From contig CM035168.1 in NCBI GenBank assembly GCA_020205615.1, forward strand, positions 123,465,573 to 123,529,572: a stretch of DNA of 64,000 bases. Reading direction: 5' to 3'. Each line of letters starts with the position of its first letter. Position 1 is the stretch's first letter. A model generated the notes under the pieces. The model made no database searches and was not told where the DNA came from. It saw only the letters and a list, made by a program, of their open reading frames with translations. A program made the position numbers and the translations under genes. Below are positions 1-10,439 of the stretch, piece by piece. Origin of the DNA: Panax quinquefolius (taxonomy: Eukaryota > Streptophyta > Magnoliopsida > Apiales > Araliaceae).

Positions 1-1
1 T

Positions 2-193
2 ACCAAGAGTATAAACTTGGGCAAAACAACCGCACATGACAAAGTAAACAAGTTCTTCAGCAGAATTATTAAAGGTGGGATAACTAACTCAGATCTGACA
101 TTGGCTAAATCTGCTGGTAAAGAATTGATGGTGCTATATCAAAAAACAACCTCGGTTAGGAATGGCGAGTCCTCTTCAGTAGGCAACGTGTAA
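2..193 (+). CDS. 3' terminal exon fragment of an unrecognised protein (partial)
   Basis: From base 2 an open frame of 63 codons runs to a TAA at 191-193. The 5' end lies outside the window, so the true exon start is unknown. The peptide is polar and lysine- and serine-rich (for example NKFFSRIIKGGI, then LAKSAGKELMVLYQ) with ordinary codon use and no simple repeats, unlike the random AT-rich frames around it, which favours real coding sequence. AT-rich DNA with AATAAA-type signals follows within 300 bases, as expected of a plant 3' UTR. I do not recognise the family and assign no function. It could instead be a chance frame, since 63 codons is short. It does not look like the synthase pseudogene further right. 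Confidence 0.4.
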   Translation, partial: TKSINLGKTTAHDKVNKFFSRIIKGGITNSDLTLAKSAGKELMVLYQKTTSVRNGESSSVGNV

Positions 194-745
194 AATGGTG
201 ATGATATTACACTTTCACACATTTTTTGGATATGGTAGTTGGTGTACAACATGTCATATTCTACTGTCCCAAAACAATTCTTATACTTTTGTTTACTTAT
301 ATTTATTTTTACAATTAAAAATAAGTTTTATGCTCATTGTGTATGGTCATAAATTTGTTCTTAGATAATAACTAGATGATGGGTTGATGATTAATGCCAA
401 TATCTGCAACACATAATAGAAGACCACAAACAAAATTTAGTTCTATAACATCTACAATATCATAAAATAAAATAAATAAATAAATAAAGGAATTAGAAGA
501 AGAAGAAAAAGATCATATCAAACAAACAATAGTATATATTAATGGTTAACCAAATATTAAGTAATGACAACAGACAAAGGCTTTGTCATATACAATAGCC
601 GAGGAATGTCAAGGCCATATATTTATTCAGTTAGCTACTTAGTACCTTCAATTTGTCTTCTTATGAGGTCGTACTGGTTCTTTCTTGAGTATGTGCTTTA
701 AAACAAATTAATATGATACAAAGATAAATCTTTGAGCACTTAAGT
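194..745. other. AT-rich intergenic / putative 3' UTR
   Basis: No gene is recognisable. A run of overlapping AATAAA words near 465-488 would serve as polyadenylation signals for the exon ending at 193. Confidence 0.35.
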
Positions 746-1135
746 TAGGTTGTGTTTGATAAACCTGAGAATTAAGATCTGAATGATTATGATGTCTTAA
801 TAAATTAGATCATTTGAATAGTTATGAGGTCTGAATCTAAAAAGTAAGTTGTCTCTTAATGACACTATTTTACCATTTTAAAGGGTAAAATTTTATTTAA
901 TAATTTTAAAAATTCAATTTAATAAAAATGAGTGCATAATATTGTTGAATATATTTATATAAAAAAAATATCAAAAAAAAAATCATTAAGAGGTACCTCT
1001 TAATTATTAAGATTTTATTTTCTGTCTTACCGATTAAGAGGCATTCAGAGGTAAAAAAAAAAATTGCATCATGTCTCTTAGCGAATAAGAGACAGTCCAT
1101 TAAGAGGCAATCAGATATAAACAAACAACAACTTA
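746..1135. mobile_element. probable non-autonomous hAT-type MITE
   Basis: The ends form a loose inverted repeat: TAGGTTGTGTTTGATAAA on the left against TAAGTTGTTGTTTGTTTA from the reverse complement of the right. The interior repeats the word TTAAGAGGC in both orientations (about 985-1015, 1033-1045, 1096-1110), a composition known from plant hAT-derived MITEs. I could not find a clean 8-bp target duplication, so both limits and the superfamily are tentative. It has no coding capacity. Confidence 0.4.
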
Positions 1136-1693
1136 GTCTCTTACTTTTGCCTTTTATATCTCCTTCATTGCTTCTTTTGTCTTTTTAAGGTCCATTCTCT
1201 TTATCAATTTCAAAAATTCACAACTTGAAATTTTATTTAAAACGGTAAAGTTGGGGTGCAGATAAACAAGGGGTGTCTATGGTAATCGAGATGTTTGCAC
1301 TCAGTATTGCATGGGTACTTATACCTGCCAAATTGGCACCACCCTTGGTGATTTGGGGTTGAACTTTAATTGCCAACATTTTACGTGATATGGATGGAAT
1401 TTTCAACTTCTCAAAAAGTGACATTTGCAGTAATCAAGTTCTTCAACTTTTAACGACAAATGGAGTCTGCATGATAAATGTGACGGTTAATTTTTTTTTG
1501 ATGTTCATAGAAATTAGGCTCAAATTTCTCCTTAACTCATGAATTAATGAACAAAACTTTAGCTCCGCTACCAACTACTTGAGGTCAACCATGTGTTCAT
1601 CATTCAATTTTTAAAACCCGTTTTACTCTACTCTTACCATTCTCGCTCAGTGTTTGCAACGTCTGAAAAGAAATCGATTGCATAACCTTCAAA

Positions 1694-1695
<2 letters not shown>
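1136..1695. other. intergenic, nothing recognised
   Basis: AT-rich DNA. A 63-codon minus-strand frame at 1233-1424 has no recognisable motif, and I see no promoter or RNA gene. Confidence 0.4.

Positions 1696-1752
<57 letters not shown>
1696..1752. repeat. (AT)n microsatellite
   Basis: Uninterrupted AT dinucleotide run of 57 bases. Confidence 0.97.
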
Positions 1753-1756
<4 letters not shown>

Positions 1757-2122
1757 GAGCAAATATAGTATACAGTCAACTGTTGTGATCAATACAGAGA
1801 TTCAAGTTACATTTGAGAGGAGTGTGGATGCATATAAGATATCAAAATTTAAATTATCGATCTGTACCAATTATTGACAAGTAACTGTAACAAATATTTT
1901 TTTTTCTTTCAAAAACTTGATACGGTTCACTTACATAATGTCTTGAATAAAAAAAAGGGAAGAGTATAAAAAATGATTTGTCCACAAGTTGAGATCACTT
2001 ACTTTGCTATTAGCCTAAAAGTAATAGTCACATTAATGCACAAACTGGTAAAATCTCAACACTACCCCCTACAATGTATATTCATTTGTTTTTCTGTGTA
2101 AAATTTGATCATCGCACAACAA
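1753..2122. other. intergenic, nothing recognised
   Basis: AT-rich DNA without a supported gene, repeat or structured element. Confidence 0.4.
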
Positions 2123-2222
2123 TCTACTATCTTCTTATTATAATTTAATTTATTAATTGTATATACACATTTATTATTAAAAAACTGAATAATCCCGCCG
2201 CAACGCGCGGGTTTGTATCTAG
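2123..2222 (+). mobile_element. 100-bp non-autonomous Helitron-like element
   Basis: It starts with TCTACTAT directly after an A (2122) and ends with CTAG (2219-2222) directly before a T (2223). This fits insertion between A and T with 5'-TC and 3'-CTRR ends. A GC-rich hairpin lies just inside the 3' end at 2194-2211 (CCCGCCGCAACGCGCGGG: 7 paired bases, one bulge, AAC loop), standing out in otherwise AT-only DNA. This is the textbook Helitron 3' signature. There is no coding sequence, so it would depend on a RepHel helicase encoded elsewhere. The 5' end is less certain than the 3' end. Confidence 0.62.
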
Positions 2223-2490
2223 TTATTACTATATAGAGGTATAGTTTCTTAATACGAGACTTAAAAAAGTATATAACATATTACAATTTAGAGGTTATTT
2301 TTATTTATAACTGAACCAAATTGGGATCAAATTTTTTTATAATAGTGTAGAGATTATTTAGAGTATTCTTAGATAGGGGTTTTAGTGTATATTAACTTAA
2401 TTACTTAACCAGAGAAAGGAAAATAAAAAAAAAAACTTAATTGATGACATTAGATAATTGTTTCACTAAATAATTTAAGAGTTAAAAATA
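2223..2490. other. intergenic, nothing recognised
   Basis: AT-rich DNA with poly-T and poly-A runs and no supported feature. Confidence 0.4.
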
Positions 2491-3190
2491 ATTGTGGGGG
2501 GCAGTTTTGTCAGTCGTCACCCTACCGATCACTGCAAATCGAAAACATAGTCTCTGTAAAACCCTAAACCCCCTAGCCCAAAAAACAATTTCCTTTGATC
2601 CCAAATTCCCAATCGATGGAGATTTTCAACATTCTAAGCCCTGTAGCCTTGATTCAAATTCTCTTCAAGAAGATGATTGAAATTCGGTTAAATAGGAATG
2701 AGCTATACACTATAATCCCTTTCCGTTTCTTATTGTTCTCATTGCTTACCCCTCCCAAACTCATTACTTCTCTCAGAAACACCTCTCTCAAACTTTGTAT
2801 TTGAAAACTATATTATTGGTTACCTTGAAAGAGAAACTTTCTATTTGAAAACTATATTATTGCTCACCCCTTCCGAACTCATTTTCTCCCAGTTTCTCTC
2901 AGAAACACCTCTCTCTCTCTTTCAAGAAACTTATCATTCCTTCTTAGATTTCTTCTTTCTTCATATCTTTCCCACAAAATCTTGTTTCTTGATGAAACTT
3001 AAGTTTATAAAAGGTGCTATTTTCAGGTGGTCACCTACCTGTATTCTGAAACAAAAGAGGGTAAAGGACTGGATTTTTACTGAAGGGGCAATTAGGAATG
3101 TGCCTAATAAATTTACGTTACATTCGTTGCCCCCTGCATTTGGGGTATTTACAGAAAGTCTACCAAGCAAGAAAAAATAGGGTGTGGTCG
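2491..3190 (+). other. possible leader of an unrecognised transcription unit, with a 118-bp tandem duplication
   Basis: The words AAAACCCTAAACCC and CCTAGCCC near 2557-2580 resemble the 5' UTR of many plant nuclear genes. An ATG at 2616 opens a 63-codon frame. A second frame of 111 codons runs 2845-3180, and CAGGTATCT at about 3204 resembles a splice donor. Nothing matches a family I know. A unit beginning TTGCTTACCCCTCCC at 2742 repeats at 2860 (TTGCTCACCCCTTCC), both followed by a shared tract ending ACACCTCTCTC, so part of the longer frame is duplicated sequence. This could be a gene start, a pseudogene or a non-coding transcript. Confidence 0.25.
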
Positions 3191-3343
3191 TGTTGATTTT
3201 ATGCAGGTATCTTTATTTATGTTTCTTGGAAATATTTACAGATTATTAGTAAGCATTTTGGTCAACTGCAAGTTTGTCTCGTAGACAGAAACTTCCATGC
3301 ATTTAGTAGTGAATTGAGACTCCTTTTGTATGATTTTTTTGCC

Positions 3344-3345
<2 letters not shown>

Positions 3346-3395
<50 letters not shown>
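3346..3395. repeat. (TA)n microsatellite
   Basis: Near-perfect TA dinucleotide run of about 50 bases. Confidence 0.96.
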
Positions 3396-3399
<4 letters not shown>

Positions 3400-3479
3400 G
3401 GAAGGCATTTTTGTAAATAAAAAAAAAGGGGGTGAACTACTCTCTTTTAAAAGTTCCTAAAAGCAGCGTAATTTTAATA

Positions 3480-3531
3480 AAAAAAAATCTTTATTTAAGG
3501 AGGAATCTTTATTTAAGGAGAACGCTTGATC

Positions 3532-3576
<45 letters not shown>

Positions 3577-4215
3577 TTGAAGTCTCAGTTTTAAATAGCA
3601 TTTTTATAGCAAAAAATCTAACATCTGTATTTGGGGGTGAAGAATTCAAATTCTGGGTGGGATATGAATATTTTAAAATTCCAATTTAGATATGCGAGAA
3701 AATTGAATTTTAGAAGAAAATGGTAAATATTTTTTAACCTTTTTTTGATGTTATAAATTGTATACTAATGTATTGTTATAAATTGTATACTAATGTATTT
3801 TTTTTTTCTTCACAGACATTTTTGTAGAAGCAGCTCTAAATAGACAAGAAAAACAGAGAAGTAAAGAAGACAAGAAAAAAACAGAGAAGTATAGAAGACA
3901 AGAAAAACAGAGAAGGAAATGAGGAAGGAGCGCCATTGAAAATGGTCTATAAGGGAAATTTTGATTATCGTTCGCCCCTCGTTTTCAAAACTATGTCTAA
4001 TTTGTCTAAATACATGTAAACCAAAACCAATTGAGTATAACCAATTGAGTATTTGTTGATAACTGATTTTGTATACACTAAAGTGATACCTGACTGAATT
4101 GAATTGTTATTTTTTATTCTTAATACCTGACTGAATTGAATTGTTATTTTTTATTCTTAAGTTTGAATTGTTATTTTTTATTCTTAATACCTGACTGAAT
4201 TGAATTGTTATTCTT
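3480..4215. repeat. cluster of short tandem duplications
   Basis: Four independent small direct repeats sit in under 800 bases. AATCTTTATTTAAGGAG occurs twice (about 3487-3520). A 25-base unit starting GTTATAAATTGTATAC occurs twice (3752-3800). AGACAAGAAAAACAGAGAAG occurs three times with small changes (3842-3920). ACCTGACTGAATTGAATTG, with a following T-rich tract, occurs three times (about 4087-4215). No gene is visible among them. Confidence 0.75.
3535..3574. repeat. (AT)n microsatellite
   Basis: AT dinucleotide run of 40 bases. Confidence 0.96.
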
Positions 4216-4456
4216 TATATGATAATATAAAGGCAGGCTGTGTACTGCTTAGAAATATGAAATCAAGCACTTGGTAATGGTTAATACTTAATAGTGCCAA
4301 CTGATGATCTCGTATTCATTTTTTTTTATCAACTTTTGGTTATCGAAAATCATCTCATTATATTTATATATGGTGATGACTAATTATTGGCTCCGGTAAT
4401 TCCATTTAATATTTATCTCTGAGGTATAAGATGTGCAGTCAATTGTTTTTCTGCAG

Positions 4457-4573
4457 TATGGGTTACTATCTGCCAAAGACATACTATAAGAGGCATGTGT
4501 CACTGAATTCAAACAGCTGAAAGACAATTACACGACACACTTGTAGATCAAACGGCTGATCTGCTGATGTTGG
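4457..4573 (+). pseudogene. SPS: solanesyl/polyprenyl diphosphate synthase-like exon, 5' part, split by the retrotransposon stack
   Basis: Trans-long-chain polyprenyl diphosphate synthases make the prenyl tail of ubiquinone or plastoquinone. After a splice-acceptor-like TTTTTCTGCAG the exon reads MGYYLPKTYYK and then a SLNSNS stretch, matching the conserved YY-x-KTYYK...SLISNS segment upstream of the second Asp-rich motif. A TGA follows where the family has the Cys of SNSC. A shift of frame is then needed to reach DQTADLLM, which continues at 39808 as LAYDMAK. The exon is cut at 4573 by the outer LTR element. The stop, the frame change and the 35-kb insertion make it a pseudogene. No exons upstream of this one were found in the window. 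Family assignment is from remembered conservation, not a search. Confidence 0.75.
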
Positions 4574-5391
4574 TGATGTGATAAAAATATGTAACTGCAA
4601 GTGCACAGTCTATTGTAGATTTGGCAAGTGCAGGTCGAATCACAGAGACTAGATCAATTCTTTAATATATCCTTAATTAATATTTTAGGCAAATTAAAAA
4701 TAAAAATGGTGGAGAAGATTTATTAACTAAATTATGTAAACTATTAATTAATAACGGAAACTATTAATGAGAAAAGATATCTAGGAATCAGAATCCACCA
4801 AATATTAACATAATAAATAATTTTTTATTTCCTAAATCAATTCCCAAATTATTGTCCCTTCCCTTTAAAAATAATGATTCATATAATTAATATGGGCAAA
4901 CATAAGTTATGAAAAATTCACAGATGAACTATAACTTATCAAAACCTCGCAATCAATATAAAAATCATATGCAATTTATGCGAAGGAAAATATGAAGTAT
5001 TATGAAATACTTAGTTTCATCATAATCCTAGGTATTAGAAATTTAGCTAGCCATGGAATTAAAAACAAAAATAAATAATATTAGTACTACTATTTGCATG
5101 AAATAAGAACAATAATTAAAAAAAGAATTTCTATTATATAAATAAAAGAAAGTTACAAATACTCCCTGATAGTAGTACCACACGTGATTGGAATAAGAGA
5201 AAGGACAAACTCTAAATATCGTACTACCTTCTACACCAATGATAAACTAAGAAAAATAAAATAACAAGTGGTGCCTTTCTCTCTAAAACAAGAGGCCTAT
5301 TTATAGAGAAAATAACTTTGAACCCTAATTTAGGTTCATTGAACTTGGACAGTTTTGTTCCCAATCAACTTCTCAAAAAGATCTTCTAGAT
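4574..5391 (-). repeat. 3' LTR of the outer retrotransposon, distal part
   Basis: Minus-strand LTR from its 3' terminus (TGATGTG on the plus strand at 4574) to the point where the foldback element entered. It joins base-for-base with 38973-39228 after removing one copy of TTCTAGAT, and the join matches the uninterrupted copy at 47700-48086. Confidence 0.85.
5297..5305 (-). promoter_or_regulatory. TATA box of the outer LTR
   Basis: The minus strand reads TATAAATAG, the usual plant LTR TATA box. The same word is kept in the duplicate LTR near 47738. Confidence 0.6.
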
Positions 5392-5582
5392 TAGGCCTAA
5401 CAAAATATGGTTATGGGTTGGTTTTGGTTTTCAAAATATGGTTATGGTTTCATTTAAGAACTAAAACCATATTAACCATTTTTAATATGGATAATATGGG
5501 TTGGAACTATATGGTTATGGTTAAAAATCATATTAACCATATTAACCATTTTAATATTATTATGGGTTAACCATATTAACCA
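5392..5582 (+). repeat. left arm of the foldback element
   Basis: About 190 bases of ATGGTTA and TTAACCAT words, inverted relative to 38705-38895. It lacks the 50-base GTTAACTGTCGGGTC segment present in the right arm, which suggests a deletion of about 65 bases next to the terminus. Confidence 0.8.
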
Positions 5583-5809
5583 TTTTTAATAGGGTCTTTA
5601 ACACTAATATACAACAATTAGAAAGTAATTACAAAAATAAAATACACACAACATAATTACAAAAATAACGCAATTCATATTAATAAGGAAACCTAAAATT
5701 AAGGAGAAATATCTGCCATAACTAATCATTCAAATTCAAATATCTGGGATCTAACCACAAAAATAAATTCAAATTCAAATTTCATAGGAAACTGCACAAA
5801 TTTTGTACT

Positions 5810-6036
5810 TTGCAGGAGGTGGCGGAGGCAATTTTCAGAGGAGGTGGAAGCTTTGGAGGAGGTGGTAATGGTGGCTTCAGAGGCGGCGGTGATGTCTATG
5901 GAGGAGGTAACAATGGCGGTGGTGGCGGTGGTGGCGGAGATGGCGGTGGTGGCTCAAGTGGTGGTTACAGAGACGGTGGAGGTGGAGGCTGGGGCGGTAG
6001 TGGCGGGAGCAACCATTTTCTGGTAGTAAAAGGAAA
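5810..6036 (+). pseudogene. captured glycine-rich protein fragment
   Basis: After a splice-acceptor-like TACTTTGCAG an open frame encodes FRGGGSFGGGGNGGF, then GDVYGGGNNGGGG and GGYRDGGGGGWGG: Gly with scattered Phe, Tyr, Arg and Asp, as in the C-terminal domain of plant glycine-rich RNA-binding proteins. There is no RNP1/RNP2 RNA-binding domain, no convincing start codon context, and the Gly tract ends abruptly at about 6010 in transposon sequence. GC content is far above the surroundings. It is best read as an exon fragment picked up by the Mutator-like element, the Pack-MULE pattern. It could also be a simple GGN repeat that happens to be open. Confidence 0.55.
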
Positions 6037-6076
6037 TTCTCAAGATACTGCAGAGGAGAAGATCATTAGTAATGTC

Positions 6077-6555
6077 ATGGTAACCAAACTTTTATAACAA
6101 GGTAACCAAACTTTTATACTAAGGTAACCAAACTTCTATACCAAGGTAACCAAACCTTGGTAATTACCAAGTAACCAAACTTTTATACTGAGGTAACCAA
6201 ACTTTTATATTAAGGTAACCAAACTTTTATACCAAGGTAACCAAAACTTTTATACTATGGTAACCAAACTTTTATACTAAGGTAAACAAACTTTTATACT
6301 AAGGTAACCAAACTTTTATACTGAGGTAATCAAACATTTATACCAAGGTTACCTTGGTATGAAGGTTTGGTTACCTTGGTGTGAAGGTTTGGTTACCAAC
6401 TGCACTATGAAAAAACTGACGGTGTGGAGGTGGATTGGTTACCTTGGTATGACAGTTTGGTTACCTTGGTATAAAAGTTTGGTTACCTTGGTATAAAAGT
6501 TTAGTTTCCTTAGTATAAAAGTTTGGTTACCAAACTTTTATACTAAGGTAAACAC
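6077..6555. repeat. palindromic GGTAACC minisatellite
   Basis: About a dozen units of 20-22 bases of the form GGTAACCAAACTTTTATACT lie at 6077-6350. They are followed by inverted units (AAAAGTTTGGTTACCTTGGT) at 6350-6545. The two halves meet in a palindrome TACCAAGGT-T-ACCTTGGTA at about 6341-6359. The array could fold into a long hairpin. Confidence 0.9.
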
Positions 6556-7254
6556 CAATCAACACCAATCAACAAAAAAAGTGATCATAAATTCATAATC
6601 AAACGCACATTTTGCATAAAATTAAGATCATAAACCCCAAATGAATGAAATTAAAGAGAAAACCTTAAAAATTGGTGCGAGAGAGAGGTAAAATAGAAGT
6701 ACTTACAAAAACAGAGTACAAAGAAATATGAAGAACAATTGGAAGAATGAAAGAGATAGAAAAAATGGCAAAATAGAAGAAATTGGCAGAAATGGCGTCT
6801 TCATCTTTTGAAGAAAAAATGGTAGAATAGAAGAAAATGAGAGAGAAAATGGCAAAATGACGTCTTCTCTCTTCACTGGCGTCTTCATCTTCTCTCTTCA
6901 CTCTTCAGCTTTTGTCTTTAAATATGAAAATGGAATAATAGAAGTGCAGTGGTGTACAAAAAATGGAAGTGGGAGGAGATGAGAGGGAAAATGGCAGAAA
7001 AGAATAAAATGGCAGAATAAGAGGAGATGAGAGAGAAAATGGCACTTACCAAAACTAATCCCCTAAATTAAGGAATTCTAATTACACTAATATTGTCATG
7101 TCAGCCATTACATATTAATCCCTTAATTTAAGGACCTTTAATTATGTTAAGATTGAAAATAAAAACAAAAAAGTGTAATACTTTTGTAATTATTTTATAG
7201 GTGTGTGATTTTTGTAATTATTTCTAAAAATGTACTATTATAAGTAATTTATCC
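6556..7254. other. 3' part of the Mutator-like element
   Basis: Contains repeats of GAGATGAGAGAGAAAATGGC and GTCTTCATCTTCTCTC words, a directly repeated block around AATCCC(C)TTAAATTAAGG (about 7058-7140) and the right inverted terminus. A 78-codon minus-strand frame (6665-6901) is made of these repeats and is not supported as a gene. Confidence 0.5.
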
Positions 7255-7263
7255 TTTTAAATA

Positions 7264-7351
7264 TTATCCTACCCCACCCCACCCCACCCCAACCCAACCC
7301 AACCCAACCCAACCAATAATAATAATATTATGTGATTATGTATACACCCCT
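7264..7351. repeat. (ACCCC)n/(AACCC)n tract of the foldback element, including the Copia-1 target site
   Basis: ACCCC units grade into AACCC units and are followed by ATGTGATTATGTATACACCCC, also seen at 16588-16600 and inverted near 38632-38650. The last five bases (CCCCT, 7347-7351) are the left target duplication of Copia-1. Confidence 0.9.
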
Positions 7352-9199
7352 TGTTAGGTTTGTAATATTCAAGAACGCAATCAAATTGCAAAAATTAAGC
7401 GGAAGCGAGATAAATCAGAGTTTTAAAATTTTACAAACCATATACCCGGAACACCCTTTATGCACAATTATTAATTAAACGAAAAGATAAAGAATAAAAT
7501 CACACCCTTGAAGATCCGAGCTTCCTCAGGTACAAGTTCACCTCCAATTCTTTTCGCGTTCAACTTGAATCCACCGGGTTTGGTTCCTTCCTTTGATCAA
7601 CGTTAGCCACCCAAATGTTTGGCCTCTAAAGGTGATCCACCAAGGAAAAATAAAGATTCAAGAAGATGGTGGTTGGCTAAACCCTAGTTTTTTTATCTCT
7701 ATAGAAAAGGAAGGCGTCTTTCTCCAACAACCTGAATAACGTATATCTCGATATCTAATATAAGACTCCTCTTATAAAGATATCAAGTAACCTATTAAAA
7801 ATAAGGTATTATTTAATTAAACTCTTTTAATTAAATGGGCTCCCTAATCTTATTAGGGATAATTAATTAAACTCCTTTAATTAATTTTCCCTCCTAATCC
7901 TATTAGGAATAAACGAGAGTACTTATATTAAATTAATTCCTAAACTCTTTTAGAAATTAAAATAATAATAATTATAATAATATTAATAAGACTCCTCTTA
8001 TTAATTTATATTTAATATTTCTAAAATATTAAATAATAATATTAAGCTATTTAATTTATTCTATCACCATAGATTAAATTAAATATACTTAACATATTAT
8101 TATGATTATGCCATTAACTTCTTAAATAATTATTCTTCCTTTTATGGTGTGACCCTTTAGGTTCTCCATATTAAACCGGTTGTGAATAAATCAATTAGAA
8201 CAATTCTAATCTTATTTAAATAAATAAATTAAATAATTAATTTATTTAAATAAATAATATTTATTCTACAATAGGGATAAGCTCTCCTAGCGATCAACGA
8301 CTTTTCGGATAATATAGATTTCAACATTAATCATAAAAAAGAACCTTTGAGTAAATAGTTACCGTACAATTCAATCCTTCCACCATACAATGTCCCAATT
8401 AAATATAAGACATGGAATCACCATCAAGTCTTATTTTATTTAATTATATGTATTTCGACTCTTAAATGCACAACTCAAATAATACAAATTAGAAACTCCT
8501 TTCTAATTTCATTCGCGATAAGCGAGGACTCTTTGGGTTGTCATTTATCGAATCACATAGACATTTTCTTCTTTTTAATAAGTGGTAGATTCTTTATTGA
8601 TCATTCATTATCTCCATGTACAACTTATTATACCCAAGCATACCTTTGATATACCCTAAGGGTCTTAAGGAATAAGTCAAAGTATAACTCATCATACACA
8701 AGATACTATGATGATCTCAAGTCCAAGGATCACTTGTCTTACTATCACTACAGAATTCCTATCGACAGCAAGTAAAACTCCATTAGGTATTCCTTAGCGA
8801 GCCACGTTCAAATTGAACTTATTCTCTAATAAGCACCTACATACTTGCTTTAGTGTTCCACACAAATGATCATGAGATCAATCATCCTCATCCAATGAAA
8901 GCAAGCAACGTATGTACCAATCTATCCGGATTCACTAATCCCCAATTTAGTAATCCAATGATTGGGAACTATTTTAGTTTTAAGCTTTCTAAGAATTTAG
9001 ATCTCATTAGAATGATCATCATCATTATTCTAAAAGCATTGCTTAAAACTATGGGTTTATCACATATTATAAAATAGCATCATGTAGATAATTAAAAGCC
9101 TTTAATAAATTAATACTTTTTATTAATAAATGAATAAGATTGTTACAAAGTATATACTTTATCATCAAACATGATTGGCTTGTGTGCATACTACTTTCA
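7352..9199 (-). repeat. 3' LTR of Copia-1
   Basis: About 95% similar by eye to 14605-16441, 19683-21557 and 36445-38331. Contains AT-rich AATTAATTAAACTCCTTTAATT repeats near 7855-7895. Confidence 0.92.
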
Positions 9200-10439
9200 A
9201 TCTCCTACTTGCACTAAAGCCAATCGTCATGGTATCTCATACTCTTCTTCTCTAAGTGACGATTATCCTGTTGTTGGATAAGCTTTAGTTAATGAATATG
9301 TAATGTTTTTCATGAGAGTCCACTATCTCTATAGTGATTTCCCATCTTTCAATGATTCTAATAATCAAATGAAAGTGCCACAACACATGTTTAGATCCAA
9401 GATGAGACTTTAGAACTATTCCTAGTTCGTAATGAACTTTAATCCAAATAATCAACTTGCAACTTTCATTTATAGCTATATACTTTGTCTTTATCACTAA
9501 ACCAAAGAACTCTTTCTTCATTTGGAACCTTTCCAATTCATTGCACCATTGTTCAAGATAATGCTTTACCTTAAAGTGGATTTTACATCATCTTAGTGCA
9601 TTCGAAAAACTTGAGTCCATTAAACCTCTAGTTTTAATTTGGACCCACCATGAAAATGATCACATCCTTAGTGCTTGGGTTAAGCACTTTAAGATGTTTT
9701 CATCGACTCATAGTGAACTTCTCCATAATATGACCGATCAACATCGTGTCTCGTATATTTCATTGCATACATGATTGTCACTCATGCGATCTCTCTTCTT
9801 TTAATAGTTTGTGGGGACTATTAAGAGAGATACACTCCATAGCTCATCAACATGAAACATCTCTTGGAGCTTACCATGCTAAACGACTTTAGCATCAAAA
9901 TGAATATACGTTCTTGGGTTAAGTCGAGCATCCTCTTAAATCTATCTATATAGATTTATATCCCCAATTAAGATACTCTTCCAAATCATTCATGGAGGAA
10001 TGTTTAGACAACTTTATCTTTCTTGATTGTAGCATTGGTATGTCATTCCTTATCCGTAGTATATCAACATATAAGTACTAAGAATGTCACTATGCTCTCA
10101 ATCGACCCTTTTGTACACACTAGGTTCATTCTTATTTTTTGATAAAATCAAACTCTTTTGATTGCCTCATCAAAACGAATGTTCCATATTTGAGAAACTT
10201 GCTTCAATCCATTTTCTCGAGTGTCTAAAACACTTACCTCATCAGTATGTAATCTGGATCATCATCTTCTATGATGTGTACCTCATCATCATCATCTATG
10301 ATGAATCCATACCTCCTAGGTATCTTGATCTTATTCCGAATTACGATTTGGTTGTGGTATAATAGTTCTATCTCTGAGGTTCCTCTTATTTGATTTATAG
10401 TGTTTTGTGGTTCTTGAACTCTTTAAGATCTATTATCCT

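Larger units (their letters stand above)
5592..7254. mobile_element. Mutator-like (MULE-type) non-autonomous element carrying a gene fragment
   Basis: The ends are long imperfect inverted repeats of about 80 bases that share AGAAA(G)TAATTACAAAAAT and ATAATTACAAAA blocks in the same order. The flanks are a 9-bp near-duplication (TTTTTAATA at 5583-5591, TTTTAAATA at 7255-7263), and the foldback arm reads on across the junction when the element is removed. Nine-base duplications with long inverted repeats are typical of Mutator-like elements. The interior holds a glycine-rich coding fragment and a palindromic minisatellite but no transposase. The same left terminus recurs at 53716. Confidence 0.75.

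Noticed and set aside
746..1135. 8-bp target duplication for the left MITE (ACTTAAGT / ACTTAGTC)
   Set aside because: Only six of eight bases match and the placement conflicts with the inverted ends, so no duplication is claimed.
5810..6097. Functional glycine-rich RNA-binding protein gene
   Set aside because: No RNA-recognition domain, no proper start, and the frame runs into transposon sequence; kept only as a captured fragment.
8853..9077. 74-codon frame recurring at 16137, 21208 and 38023
   Set aside because: It recurs only because it lies in all four Copia LTRs near the transcription start end; there is no motif, and the reading differs by frameshifts between copies.
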